Notes: generated by a model not told the origin, from the letters alone. Positions 54,561 through 63,876 are shown, numbered from the stretch's first letter. The stretch is DNA of 64,000 nt from Sphingobacterium multivorum (GCF_039511225.1 NZ_CP154261.1:1364001-1428000); one strand, 5' to 3'. Made by a program: numbers and translations.

Positions 54561-54799
54561 TCATTGAAACTAGAATAGCTATAATTTCTGGTAGAAGCTT
54601 TGTTAATTGTTTGATTAATTTATGAAAATAACAATTAAATTAATAATCTGTTTGATGAAATAATTGAAATAATTTACGATATTTGAATGAATTATAAAAC
54701 TGTGAAGAAATAAAAATTAATATGCTTTCTGAAATATCAATGGCCATATGGATCTGCATTGGTGTGGAAAGCATTTATTTCTAGAATTGAATAAGAACA
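54561..54799. other. A/T-rich spacer after the pseudogene
   Basis: About 240 bases of A/T-rich sequence lie between the DraG-like remnant and a small ORF. No frame could be linked convincingly to the missing N-terminal half of the DraG-like protein, so that part seems to have been deleted. Confidence 0.35.
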
Positions 54800-55012
54800 A
54801 TGGAGTATTTTTCCCAACTTGGATACCATTCTAACGAAATCATAAAATTCGCTGCCGCTAGCGGAATCTTTTCCCTACTTTTAAAATGTGGTAAAGTAAT
54901 CCATTTTACACCACAAGATCCGGAGCATTTTAGAGCCTGGTTGACTGAAAAAAACATTGAAGATATTAAAAGCGAAAAACAGCAGCGAGAATTTTTGAGG
55001 ACTAGCATTTAA
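54800..55012 (+). CDS. Small hypothetical protein
   Basis: This 70-codon ORF is well balanced, with an alpha/beta pattern: MEYFSQLGYHSNEIIKFAAA, FSLLLKCGKVIHFTPQ, DPEHFRAWLTEKNIEDIK. The composition looks like a real small cytoplasmic protein rather than a chance frame. There is an overlapping minus-strand frame of similar length that looks poorer. There is no family call. Confidence 0.55.
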   Translation: MEYFSQLGYHSNEIIKFAAASGIFSLLLKCGKVIHFTPQDPEHFRAWLTEKNIEDIKSEKQQREFLRTSI

Positions 55013-55092
55013 TACCATAAACAGTAGATAATATTTTGGTGAAAAGCCAAAAATTATATTTTTTTATATAAAAAATCAATTTATACGATCTT

Positions 55093-55941
55093 ATGAAAAA
55101 GACATTACTTCTATTGGCGCTGCTGATTTGTATGACCATTAATAGCTTTGCCCAAGAAAGTTCGATGTTATGGAAAATTTCCGGTAATGGTCTAAAACAA
55201 GATTCTTATTTGTTCGGTACGATCCATATGTTGTGTCCAGACGACTTTGTCATCAAACAGAAGAATTTAGATGCACTAAATGCTAGTAAAAAGGTAGTTT
55301 TTGAAGTTGATCTTTCCAAACCAGAAAATGCAAAATCTCTATAGGCATTTACTGTTTCGGATCCGAGTTTTATAAAGTCATTTTCTGAAGACGATATCAA
55401 AAAGATGGACAGCGTGTTGATCGCACAGCAGCTTTCAATCAAATTGTTGGATTATGTATCACCTGTTGCTGTTATATCCTTGTTCTCGATGAAAGGATTT
55501 AATTGCCCGGATCCGACAAAGATGAAGTCTTATGAGGTTGAGCTTTCAGCACTTGCGACCAGCCAAGGAAAGGTAATAGGAGAATTGGAGACACCTGATT
55601 TTCAATTTAATTTGCTGAAGGATCTTATTACACCCAAATTGTTCATGGAATCTGTTTTTCAGTTGGACGAATACCCTGCATTGACAGTCAAGATGGTTCA
55701 AGCTTATAAATCAGAGAATTTGGAAGAGTTGACAAAATTGCTCCAAGATCCAGCCTGGATGACGAAAGAACAAAAAGAAAAATTGTTAATTGGGAGAAAT
55801 TTGAATTGGAGTAACCTGATACCCCCTATGATTAATGAAGAATCCTGTTTTATTGCCGTTGGCGCAGGGCATTTGGCCGGTGATCAGGGGCTGATTACCT
55901 TACTCGGAGAAAAGGGATTCAAAGTGGAGGCTATAAAATAA
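55093..55941 (+). pseudogene. TraB/GumN family gene interrupted by one in-frame stop
   Basis: The two halves, 55093-55344 and the continuation to 55941, are in the same frame and are separated only by TAG at 55342-55344; without it the gene encodes 282 residues. A signal peptide (INSFAQ) is followed by the TraB/GumN start MLWKISGNGLKQDSYLFGTIHM. The C-terminal NEESCFIAVGAGHLAGDQGLITLL and EKGFKVEAI complete the family. A single base change (for example from CAG) explains the stop. It may be a recent pseudogene, a sequencing error, or a case of readthrough. Confidence 0.85.
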
Positions 55942-55977
55942 ATCTTATCTTAGTGGTTATTTAAAACTAAGAAAAAA

Positions 55978-56142
55978 ATGGCATCCGAGCATAACAAAAC
56001 AGTAGAGATATTGAAAACAGGTGTCAAGACATATATTCCACTGCAAGATGTAATTCAGGCATTACGATTTATTATCTCTACTTCGGCGGCAAGCTGTGTA
56101 AAGGAAATTAATATGCCGGCAATGTGTGATTTTAATCTATAA
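55978..56142 (+). CDS. Doubtful 54-codon ORF
   Basis: This short ORF starts MASEHNKTVEILKTGVKTYI and ends MPAMCDFNL. It has an acceptable A-rich leader but no family resemblance. It lies between the broken TraB gene and an outer-membrane protein gene, in a region showing decay, and may itself be a truncated fragment. Low confidence. Confidence 0.25.
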   Translation: MASEHNKTVEILKTGVKTYIPLQDVIQALRFIISTSAASCVKEINMPAMCDFNL

Positions 56143-56280
56143 CTTTGCTTTTGATATGCTCTTCTTGCCGTTATAAATTTTTTGACATCGCGATAAATTT
56201 GCATTTGGTCAACGTATACATGCACTATATCAAAAAGATTGGTGCTTGAGCCGTCCAAAAGCTTCCTTTGTTGAAAAAAC

Positions 56281-57189
56281 ATGAGGAAACAAGTATTATG
56301 TGCAGTTATACTCAGCGGTTTTACTACGCTGGCTGCACATGCTCAAAATGCAGTATCGGGACAGGTTACTGTGGATTATGTCCCACTATCAAATTATATA
56401 CGCCCTGAAGATAGTGTTAAGACAGGTTCAAAGAGCGATTTTAGGCGGATACAGTTTAACCTGGAAGTTCCACTATCCACCAAAATAGACTCTTTTGGCA
56501 ATATAAAACGCTGGTCCTGGAAGATAGGGGCAGCTTATGCAAAGATGGAAAATAGAGGGTATGAAGAACCCTTATTCCCGACTGAAATGCTCAATGCGGA
56601 AATGGGACTTCAATACCTGACCTCATTAAGGAAAAATTGGTCTCTATTGACTTTCGCCTCCGTTGGGATTTATTCAGACCTCGTCAAAGTAAATGGTAAG
56701 GATGTACTGGGGCAGGGGGGAGTGCTTTTTATCAAAAAATTTAGACCGAATTTAGCTTTTGGTTTTGGCCCTGTGTTGAGCAATAGTTTTGGCGTGCCAA
56801 TGATCTTACCTGGCTTGTATTTTGATTGGAAAACAAATGGAAAAGTGAAGTTCAATGTGAATTTCCCACAGGGTCTTTCCGCATCCTATAACCTCAATGA
56901 ATTGGTTGATCTTCGTGCTGTCGTTAATTTAGATGGTATGACTGCAGAGCGAGAAAAGAATGGGAAATCTACTTTGGCCGGTTTTATGTTATTGACAGCT
57001 GGGCTTCAGCCTCAGTTCAATTTGGGCAAGAGCCTTAAGCTCCAGCTGACCGGCGGAAGCACACTCGCTAGATTGTATGTAGAAAATGATAGGTCGCTGA
57101 AAAGTTTATTCAAGAACAAAAGTCAGGCGGATCCTCGGTTTTCTCCAACCTTCTATACTTCCGTAGCACTTAAATGGAATATGCCTTAA
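56281..57189 (+). CDS. Outer-membrane beta-barrel protein (DUF6268-like)
   Basis: This 302-residue exported protein has a signal peptide ending AHAQ near residue 22. Alternating hydrophobic strands follow (WSWKIGAAYAKM, WSLLTFASVGIYSDL, PNLAFGFGPVLSNSFGVPMI, VKFNVNFPQGLSASYNL), and the C-terminal strand TSVALKWNMP is aromatic and barrel-like. The pattern is that of DUF6268 outer-membrane proteins. Its stop codon abuts, with no spacer, the stop of the converging response-regulator gene. Confidence 0.75.
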   Translation: MRKQVLCAVILSGFTTLAAHAQNAVSGQVTVDYVPLSNYIRPEDSVKTGSKSDFRRIQFNLEVPLSTKIDSFGNIKRWSWKIGAAYAKMENRGYEEPLFPTEMLNAEMGLQYLTSLRKNWSLLTFASVGIYSDLVKVNGKDVLGQGGVLFIKKFRPNLAFGFGPVLSNSFGVPMILPGLYFDWKTNGKVKFNVNFPQGLSASYNLNELVDLRAVVNLDGMTAEREKNGKSTLAGFMLLTAGLQPQFNLGKSLKLQLTGGSTLARLYVENDRSLKSLFKNKSQADPRFSPTFYTSVALKWNMP

Positions 57190-57903
57190 TCATCGGCTGA
57201 GGAGCTTCTTAAAAACAACATTTTGGAGAAGCTCCTCTCTTTTTGTACGCGATATCGGTAATTCTTGTTCCTGTATATATACTCTCCCTCCAGTAATGAT
57301 ATCAATGTGGTTTACATTGACTAGGTAGGATTTGTGAATACGAAAAAAATGGTTGCCGGGTAATGCCTCTTCCAAAGCTAACATGGTTTGATGGATTGTA
57401 ATTGTACGTTCTTTAAAGTGAAGTTTTGTATAATTTTGCATACTTTCCGCGTACAGAATATCTGTCCAGGAGATTTTAACAAAAGCATCCCCCTGTCTTA
57501 CAAATAACATATTGTCATTCGGACTACTTTCCTGTAAGGGTTTGTTCCGCTGTACAAAAAGCTGATAAGCTTTGGTGCTGGCCTGATAGAAACGCTGGAA
57601 AATTATAGGTTTGAGCAGGTAATCAACAGCTTGAAGTCTGAATCCTTCCAAAGCATATTCTGAATAAGCTGTGATGAAGATGCATAAAGGCGGGTTTTCA
57701 AGGGAGTCTAAAAAGTCTATACCATTGAGATAGGGCATATTAATATCTAAAAAAATAAGATCTATATCGCCCTGCTGTAACCTCGAAGTTGCAGCTAGTG
57801 CTGAAGGAAATGTTTCCACTAAATCCAAAAAATCGATCTGCTCGGTCATTTCGGCAATATGTTGCCGCAGCATAGGTTCATCGTCGACGATGATACATTT
57901 CAT
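57190..57903 (-). CDS. LytTR family response regulator
   Basis: This protein is 237 residues from ATG 57903 (MKCIIVDDEP); an ATG at 57918 would add 5. The receiver domain has the acidic pair in IIVDDEP and phosphoacceptor Asp53 in DLIFLDINMP. A LytTR DNA-binding domain (about 135-235) carries FVKISWTDILYAESMQNYTKL, the HFFRIHKSYLVNVNHI block and LPISRTKREELL. It lies just downstream of a LytS-type kinase and forms a two-component pair with it. Confidence 0.94.
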   Translation of the reverse strand: MKCIIVDDEPMLRQHIAEMTEQIDFLDLVETFPSALAATSRLQQGDIDLIFLDINMPYLNGIDFLDSLENPPLCIFITAYSEYALEGFRLQAVDYLLKPIIFQRFYQASTKAYQLFVQRNKPLQESSPNDNMLFVRQGDAFVKISWTDILYAESMQNYTKLHFKERTITIHQTMLALEEALPGNHFFRIHKSYLVNVNHIDIITGGRVYIQEQELPISRTKREELLQNVVFKKLLSR

Positions 57904-57927
57904 TTTAATTTCTTCCATTGTCAATAG

Positions 57928-58965
57928 TTAGCTGTTAAGATCGATGGTCAGTTGTATAGTAAAACTGTTGTCAAGTTTATGGATTGTTAACGAATAGTTG
58001 TTTTCATATTGCAGTTCCAGTCTTTTTTTTACATTTTCCAGCCCTATGCCCGAGTGTCCTGTCGAAGCTAATTGCGGATAGTCCTGATAACTATTATTGA
58101 TGTTGAATTGAAGTTTTCCTTCTTCCTCAACACAGGATAGCTCTATGCTTCCTTTTTGATTTGGAAGGCGGTTTACGTGTTTAAATGCGTTTTCGACAAA
58201 ACAGATAAGCATCAATGGTGCAATATATAAATCCTTTGAAGATTGATTCCATGAACAGCTTACATCCAGTTCGTTACCCCACCGCATTTTTTCTATGGCT
58301 ATAAAATCCTGTAAATATTGCAGTTCGCGTGTTAAAAGTACGAGCGGTTGGTTGCACTCATAGAGCTGATACCTCAGAATGTCCGAAAATTTCAGAAGCA
58401 AATAATCGGCCATTTCCACATTCTTTTTCATGAGGATATGAATATGGTTCAAGACATTAAACATAAAATGAGGATTGACCTGATCCTGCAAAAATTTTAC
58501 CTGACTTTCAAGAAAATTCTGCTGCAATTGACCATGGATACGTTGAATATCTGCATGTTCCTGATAAAATCTAATTCCGCAGGCCGTACCATTGATCAGT
58601 AGGGAAGATGGAATTGCTTGATAGAAATGAGTGAGTATTAGCTCTGTCCGTTCATGGTTAGCTATTCCTTCTTTGGTGAGAATGAAATAGAAATCTATAC
58701 TTCCAATTAAAATAGCTAAAATAACTACAAAAAGCACTGCTTTTAGTACAAAAGGTTTCATTTGTTGAGCCTTGATCGCTCGTGGTAGAACCCGGTCACT
58801 CAGCCACTGCGATACAATAATCGAAGAAGTCATGATTAGCGAGGTGTGCAGTAACGCCTGGAGCGAATCGAACTCGCCTTTTATTTGAATCCATACAGCA
58901 AACCCAAGAACGAACCAAAAAGAAATGAGAAAAAGATGTTTATTTAAATAGTTTTTTTTGAACAT
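57928..58965 (-). CDS. LytS-like sensor histidine kinase
   Basis: This protein is 345 residues from ATG 58965; the longer frame would need a TTG start inside the upstream terminator. Four membrane helices (about 10-30, 40-60, 72-95, 120-135) are followed by the His_kinase domain with phospho-acceptor His166 in VNPHFMFNVLNHIHIL. The ATPase part has MLICFVENAFKH and TGHSGIGLENVKKRLEL. There is no extracellular sensor domain, so it probably senses in the membrane. It begins 10 bases after an intrinsic terminator. Confidence 0.93.
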   Translation of the reverse strand: MFKKNYLNKHLFLISFWFVLGFAVWIQIKGEFDSLQALLHTSLIMTSSIIVSQWLSDRVLPRAIKAQQMKPFVLKAVLFVVILAILIGSIDFYFILTKEGIANHERTELILTHFYQAIPSSLLINGTACGIRFYQEHADIQRIHGQLQQNFLESQVKFLQDQVNPHFMFNVLNHIHILMKKNVEMADYLLLKFSDILRYQLYECNQPLVLLTRELQYLQDFIAIEKMRWGNELDVSCSWNQSSKDLYIAPLMLICFVENAFKHVNRLPNQKGSIELSCVEEEGKLQFNINNSYQDYPQLASTGHSGIGLENVKKRLELQYENNYSLTIHKLDNSFTIQLTIDLNS

Positions 58966-58974
58966 ATGACGATT

Positions 58975-59021
58975 AAAAAAAAATACCTTTGGAGCCTGAT
59001 TCCTAGGTAGCTCCAAAGGTA
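58975..59021 (-). terminator. Intrinsic terminator/attenuator between porin and kinase genes
   Basis: On the minus strand a 12-bp stem (arms 59010-59021 and 58984-58995, core GCTCCAAAGGT) with a 14-base loop is followed by nine T (58975-58983). It ends the outer-membrane protein gene at 59038. Because the kinase start lies only 10 bases further on, the kinase is either expressed by read-through or from a promoter inside the upstream gene. Confidence 0.9.
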
Positions 59022-59037
59022 AAACTTATTCATTGTT

Positions 59038-59634
59038 TTAGAAGATAAAGTAACCCAATCCAATGGAAAATGCCTGTGGTTTGGATTTAAAAGATTTATT
59101 AAGGTCAGAAAAACCGCGTTCATAACGAACATCGAGTGTAAATCGCTGAATATCGACTCCCAGACCGCCGGTAACTTGTAAGTTTGATTTATCAAAATGT
59201 TTCATTCCCTGTTGTATTGCTTTTAGAGGCGGCAAATTGTCGTTTAGCGTATAGCTGTAAATTGCACCAGCTAATACTCGGAAATTGATGTCCTGATTTT
59301 GGTAGATTTTGTAGCCTGCAACGACGGGGATATCAATCGCATTCCATTTGAGTTTGCTTTCGGTTTGCCCTTGCGGTTTAAGGGCTGCTTTGCGTTTATT
59401 GAAAAGAGCTTCACCCTGGATATAAGCTCTTCCAAGATTAACTCTTGCCATACCCCCTACGTGTAATCCTATGGCATATTTGTCGTCTAAGTCTGCTAAT
59501 TCGGTATTGAGTTTGTTGAGACTACTTCCCCCTTTAATACCCAATTGAATGAAAGGTTGCTCCTGAGCAAACAGTTTTTTGCTAAACATCATGGCAAATA
59601 ATACGATGCATGATAAAATTGCGTTTTTATTCAT
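59038..59634 (-). CDS. Porin-family outer-membrane beta-barrel protein
   Basis: This protein is 198 residues from ATG 59634. A signal peptide ends KKLFAQ (about residue 24) and is followed by PFIQLGIKGGSSLNKLN, AIGLHVGGMARVNLG, YIQGEALFNKRKAAL and NLQVTGGLGVDIQRFTLDVRYERGFSDL, ending GLGYFIF. This is the outer_membrane beta-barrel (PF13568-like) pattern common in Bacteroidota. It is a separate transcription unit from the kinase, judging by the terminator. Confidence 0.88.
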   Translation of the reverse strand: MNKNAILSCIVLFAMMFSKKLFAQEQPFIQLGIKGGSSLNKLNTELADLDDKYAIGLHVGGMARVNLGRAYIQGEALFNKRKAALKPQGQTESKLKWNAIDIPVVAGYKIYQNQDINFRVLAGAIYSYTLNDNLPPLKAIQQGMKHFDKSNLQVTGGLGVDIQRFTLDVRYERGFSDLNKSFKSKPQAFSIGLGYFIF

Positions 59635-59884
59635 TTTATATTGTTTTAATTTGTCCAAAAGAACAAAGGATCAATTCCTTGGCAAAAAGAGTTTGACGAA
59701 CGGCATTTTTGGAGTGACGAAGGTTATTATAGGAATGATTAGCCTGTCAAGATTTCTATTTGTTTGTCAAGATTTCTGGCTTAAGCGTATTTTTTGTAGG
59801 ATTGATGGGAAAAGGTCTATTATTTTTTTTAACTTACAAGATAGATTTTGTTTGGTCAATTGTGTTGTACAAATAATCGATTTC

Positions 59885-60820
59885 ATGAAAAATCCGTTGA
59901 AGCGAACGTTTTCCTTTTCCTATCTGGTATGGCCGTTTTGTCTGCTTATACTAACATCTTGTTCTAAAGAAGGACTTAATTCACAAGGAGGTCTAATAGA
60001 TCCCGGTTTTAAAGCTGTCAACTTACAAACCGGAATCAAGGAAAATGTGATTCCGATCAAAGCGGATTTATGGTATGTGTCCTATGTCAAAGATGTCCTT
60101 ACAGGAGAAATATTGAAAGATTCCACTGGAAAAAAGCTCAAATTGGAGCTTACGGGCTCGATTGGAGTTGACGGTGGGTGGCTACAGTTGGAAAAAACAA
60201 TTAACAACGAGCTTAAATTGACCTTATTGGAAAATTTTAGTGATCAGCCCAGGAGTTTTGCCATTGGCATATTGTCAGCGGATAAAATGGATGAAGTGAA
60301 TTTTATTCAAACTAGGGCTGATGGATATGAGCTGGTCAAAAAAGAAATCAAAGAAGTGAAAGAAAGCCGGAAAATCTATGTCAGTACCGAAGGCTGTACT
60401 GCGATGAATCTGGTAAATAGCTCAAATCGAGAGCGAAAAGTCGATATCACTGCCATTTTTAAGGACGTAAAATATAGTTCCGAATTCATAAGTGACAGCT
60501 ACGGTGCTTTTGACTGGCTCAATAAAACAGATTCTACGATTTTCATGGATGAATTAATGGTAAATGGTGGAGTTCGCTGGCAAGGTAAAGTTCCTTACAG
60601 CAGAGGCAAAACTTTTGAAAATTATATTAAATCTGGAGATAAACAAGAATTGCTGCTCAAACCTAATGCCCAGATGACCGTGAGAGGTGAATTCAAATAC
60701 CTCGAAAGAACTTGCAATTATATCTTCACCATCAAGAATAAAACATCCGGGCACGAATTCCAAGTGATGGGTATCTGGAAGCAAAAAGTTCCGCTGACCC
60801 CACGGACTATTTTGCAATAA
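59885..60820 (+). CDS. Hypothetical lipoprotein
   Basis: This protein is 311 residues from ATG 59885. The frame is open for another 300 bases upstream, but that part is not protein-like. The signal is CLLILTSCSKEG (lipidated Cys26). The first part (about 40-120: ENVIPIKADLWYVSYV, GWLQLEKTIN, RSFAIGILSADKMDEVNFIQ) resembles a BACON-type beta domain, seen in surface lipoproteins. The remainder is unassigned. It is divergent from the porin-family gene. Confidence 0.72.
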   Translation: MKNPLKRTFSFSYLVWPFCLLILTSCSKEGLNSQGGLIDPGFKAVNLQTGIKENVIPIKADLWYVSYVKDVLTGEILKDSTGKKLKLELTGSIGVDGGWLQLEKTINNELKLTLLENFSDQPRSFAIGILSADKMDEVNFIQTRADGYELVKKEIKEVKESRKIYVSTEGCTAMNLVNSSNRERKVDITAIFKDVKYSSEFISDSYGAFDWLNKTDSTIFMDELMVNGGVRWQGKVPYSRGKTFENYIKSGDKQELLLKPNAQMTVRGEFKYLERTCNYIFTIKNKTSGHEFQVMGIWKQKVPLTPRTILQ

Positions 60821-61264
60821 GATTATTTATTCTATTGAACTAGCGATGTAGGCATTTACTTTCATGAGGCGTGTAGTGCATGTTTTTCTGTTTTGTAGAA
60901 TACCTTGAAATTCGCCGTTAGTTTGGTTCTTTTAACGAGAGACTAAAAGTAAACTTCTTTTGCATTAAAAAGCTATAAATAGTAACAATAAAAGTGCAGA
61001 AAATTTGTGATGGAGTAGGATATCAAAGAAATTGCTCAACAAATAACTTCAACAGAAGGTAATTTATCAATAAAGAACCGAGATTGGAGAATAGATATCT
61101 ACCTAACATCGTATAAACCGTAAATCCTAGAACTTGACAAATATATAAATCTGCCTACCTATAGCGGGTAGATGATTGACAAATGGTTTGAATTGAGAAA
61201 AAATTAGGATTACATCGCTATCTTTTCTTATAATTGCATTAAATTAGATTTATTCTAAATAACT
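60821..61264. other. Intergenic region before the second sigma factor
   Basis: This 444-base spacer contains an in-frame run of 34 sense codons (61019-61123, DIKEIAQQITSTEGNLSIKN...) that reads like protein but has no start codon. It also has a small hairpin around CTACC/GGTAG at 61155-61171. The promoter of the sigma gene must lie in its right part. Confidence 0.4.
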
Positions 61265-61798
61265 GTGAAGAGCGAAAATACCATAATTGTTGATTTTAAG
61301 ACTCCTAATGATTTTGAGGTCCTTTATAGGAATACTTCCGAGCAGTTATTCAATATTATTTTTAAACAAGTAAGAGACCACGCGATCACAGAAGAACTTG
61401 TACAGAATATTTATCTCAGACTTTGGGAAAGAAGGTTTGAAATCCAACTATCCATCCCTATACAACATTATTTGAATCGTGCTGCTAAACTCGCAGCTTT
61501 AGATTACCTCAAAACCAATAATCGTCGGAACATACATCTTAAGCAGCTTTATATTGAGCAGGAAGAGAGCGATAATGTCACTGAGAAAACTGTCTTTTTC
61601 AGGGATTTAAAGAAGAGGATCCATGCAATAACCGATCAGTTACCTCCCAAGTGCAGAACAGTTTTTGTTATGAGCAGAGAACAGGGGCTTAATACCCGTA
61701 CGATTTCGCAACGTTTATCAATCGCTGAAAAGACTGTTGAAGCACATCTGACCAAAGCTTTGAAAGCGATCAAAAATAGTATCGATCGAAAAATATAA
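61265..61798 (+). CDS. ECF RNA polymerase sigma factor, FecI-like
   Basis: This is a 177-residue sigma factor with a GTG start; no in-frame ATG is available. Region 2 is at about 20-62 (AITEELVQNIYLRLWERR). Region 4 is at about 115-172 (LPPKCRTVFVMSREQ, ISQRLSIAEKTVEAHLTKAL), a standard helix-turn-helix. Unlike the 185 gene it has no hydrophobic tail. It is followed by a short FecR-like gene, a lipoprotein and a likely TonB receptor. Confidence 0.93.
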   Translation: MKSENTIIVDFKTPNDFEVLYRNTSEQLFNIIFKQVRDHAITEELVQNIYLRLWERRFEIQLSIPIQHYLNRAAKLAALDYLKTNNRRNIHLKQLYIEQEESDNVTEKTVFFRDLKKRIHAITDQLPPKCRTVFVMSREQGLNTRTISQRLSIAEKTVEAHLTKALKAIKNSIDRKI

Positions 61799-61930
61799 AA
61801 AAAATCAAAACAGACTAAGGGTATTAGGTACTTTGGCCAACTATACTAATAAAGGGGCTATAATTAGATAATTGCCGTTTCCTTTGAAAAATTGATATAA
61901 CAACAATACGTATTACACAAGAGTTGTATT

Positions 61931-62533
61931 TTGGAAATTAACCCAGATATTTTAAAACGATATAATGAGCATACGGCCAGTGAAGCCGAACGCAAAGCAG
62001 TTGAAGAATGGCTCGATGATCATTCAGTTGAAACTAGTATTATCCCAACGAATGAATTGTATGCCATGAAAGCATCTGTATGGGATCGTGTTCACGAAAA
62101 TATAATAGGAACAAATGTAGTCAAGCTTGTGCGTACACGGAAAAAAAGTGACTACCTTCCGTTAACAGCGGCTCTTGGATTACTGTTACTAATAGGTTTA
62201 ATCTGCCAACAATGGACTTCACACGATCAGCGCTACTCCGATGCTATTGTCATTACTTCTGCCCAGGGTGATGTTGAGATTTTGGACGACCACTGCAGAT
62301 TACAATTTTCGGGATACCTTCAGGTCTTCAACCGTTCATCTAAAGTTAAATCAATTGAATGTAGCAACGGCGAGAAATACACCTTGGCACCGGGCGAGAC
62401 CTATTATCTGGAAACCATCGATGGCAAACATTCTATTGTACAAGAAAGCAATCTTTCACCAGAAGATAATTGTTCGCGTTTCATCCGCGGTGATGTGAAA
62501 ATATATGCGGGAAAAGCTAAAAACAATGTATAA
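61931..62533 (+). CDS. Short FecR-like anti-sigma factor
   Basis: This 200-residue protein with a TTG start is about half the usual FecR length. The N-terminal part (ILKRYNEHTASEAERKAVEEWL) and the single membrane helix (about 75-95, LTAALGLLLLIGLI) match FecR. The periplasmic part keeps only a reduced FecR-like beta domain (SAQGDVEILDDH, FNRSSKVKSIEC, GEKYTLAPGETYYL) and lacks the DUF4974 receptor-contact domain. It overlaps the next gene by 8 bases. Either signalling works differently here or the gene is reduced. Confidence 0.75.
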   Translation: MEINPDILKRYNEHTASEAERKAVEEWLDDHSVETSIIPTNELYAMKASVWDRVHENIIGTNVVKLVRTRKKSDYLPLTAALGLLLLIGLICQQWTSHDQRYSDAIVITSAQGDVEILDDHCRLQFSGYLQVFNRSSKVKSIECSNGEKYTLAPGETYYLETIDGKHSIVQESNLSPEDNCSRFIRGDVKIYAGKAKNNV

Positions 62534-63743
62534 AATTTACAGATTTCGAATCACAAATTACGCTATTTTAACGATCTGTCTGCTAGCTCTCTTTCTGACT
62601 GCTTGCAACAGTCCGTCAAATAGTAAGATGAATAACGATAATGGATTGATTGTGATCGGAACGCGTGTGAATACCCCCAAAGGGCGGATGTTCTATTTGG
62701 GAGCCTATCGGGATATACCCCAAAAAGTTGATCCCAAAGATATGTTGCTCTTGGGGCGCGAAAATGCGATATATTCCTATGGCGAGCATCCTTACATTTG
62801 GGATGGTATCTCTGCTATGCTGAGGAAGTATCATGTAGATAAACAGATGAAGATAACGGCGACTGACTCTATTCATTTCAAAAGCTTAGTTAACAGTGAA
62901 TCATTTGGTTCGTTAGCCTTTATTTCCGAGCAAGAGGCTTATGCATTCTTTCTTGCCGACGGAAAGATTATCCAGTTCAATCCAACTACAATGCATGTTG
63001 CTGCATCTTTAAACGTACAACCACTTCCGAAGGGAAAAGCTACAGAGGTCAATACAAACACCTATTATTCCTTTGTAACGGACGATCATACCGTACTATT
63101 GCCTATAGGAACAAATCCCAATAGCTTTGCTAAATTTCCGACCAATGCCCAGGTTGCTGTTTTCAATTACAAGGGAAAGAAAATACAGTATTCAAGTGAT
63201 TCACGTATGTCGTTAGGGTATAATAATTTTGCTGTGGATATTTTGAATGGCGACCTGTATTACAGACCTTCTAAGTATATTGCTCGAGCACAGGATTATT
63301 CACCTGTAGTAGATTCACCGCCAACAGGAGGATTGTTGAAAGTTCAGAAAGATGGGAACTTTGATACGGACTTCTTTGTCGATCTTCAGAAAGTACTTGA
63401 TGCGCATCGTATCGTGTCGGTTATTTATATCAAAGGTAAAGATGTGCTGGTGCAGTATATTGAAAAGGGATGGAGAGTTCCAGAAGATCCCGGGGCCTGG
63501 TTTAACTGCCCGACCAAATTGGCGGTGGTTGATTTGCATAAAATGACCTATAAGGATCAACCTCTTTTAGATAAATATGGAACCATTTATCCAGTGGGTG
63601 AGGTGGATGGTAAACAATATTTTTCCAATTTCGGAGCGCAAGATGGTACCTATCATTTTCTTGAACAGGATGATGGCCAAATTTTCAAAACTAGAATAGA
63701 GGCTCTTGGCGGAAGTGGTATCTATATCGCCCGTATCAGATAA
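62526..63743 (+). CDS. Hypothetical lipoprotein, propeller-like
   Basis: This protein is 405 residues from ATG 62526, overlapping the short FecR gene by 8 bases. The signal is LLALFLTACNSPS (lipidated Cys27). Repeats such as RMFYLGAYRDIP, LAFISEQEAYAFFLADGKIIQFN, NFAVDILNGDLYYRP and LAVVDLHKMTY suggest a beta-propeller. It resembles DUF4374-type lipoproteins that accompany TonB receptors for siderophores, but I am unsure. Its role is probably as surface partner of the receptor that follows. Confidence 0.7.
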   Translation: MYKIYRFRITNYAILTICLLALFLTACNSPSNSKMNNDNGLIVIGTRVNTPKGRMFYLGAYRDIPQKVDPKDMLLLGRENAIYSYGEHPYIWDGISAMLRKYHVDKQMKITATDSIHFKSLVNSESFGSLAFISEQEAYAFFLADGKIIQFNPTTMHVAASLNVQPLPKGKATEVNTNTYYSFVTDDHTVLLPIGTNPNSFAKFPTNAQVAVFNYKGKKIQYSSDSRMSLGYNNFAVDILNGDLYYRPSKYIARAQDYSPVVDSPPTGGLLKVQKDGNFDTDFFVDLQKVLDAHRIVSVIYIKGKDVLVQYIEKGWRVPEDPGAWFNCPTKLAVVDLHKMTYKDQPLLDKYGTIYPVGEVDGKQYFSNFGAQDGTYHFLEQDDGQIFKTRIEALGGSGIYIARIR

Positions 63744-63771
63744 CGATAAAATATTTGTCGAATAATTGAAA

Positions 63772-63789
63772 TGCTGTTTGCTAACAGCA
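63772..63789. terminator. Short hairpin before the last gene
   Basis: TGCTGTT (63772-63778) and AACAGCA (63783-63789) form a 7-bp stem with a TGCT loop 29 bases after the lipoprotein stop. There is no T-run, so it may be a processing or pausing element rather than a terminator. Confidence 0.35.
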
Positions 63790-63876
63790 ATGGGAATGTT
63801 ATTGACTAGTGTTTTCGTTTAGTGTAAATATTTATTGTTGTATATATATTATTCATGTTTTTTTATTTTTTCAGTT

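Noticed and set aside
56055..56282. 75-codon minus-strand frame before the 56281 gene
   Set aside because: It begins inside the start codon of a clear signal-peptide gene and shows no recognised motif. Kept out, though the area is hard to interpret.
59579..59884. N-terminal extension of the 59885 lipoprotein (about 100 codons)
   Set aside because: It crosses the divergent promoter region and the start of the porin gene; the lipoprotein signal begins cleanly at 59885.
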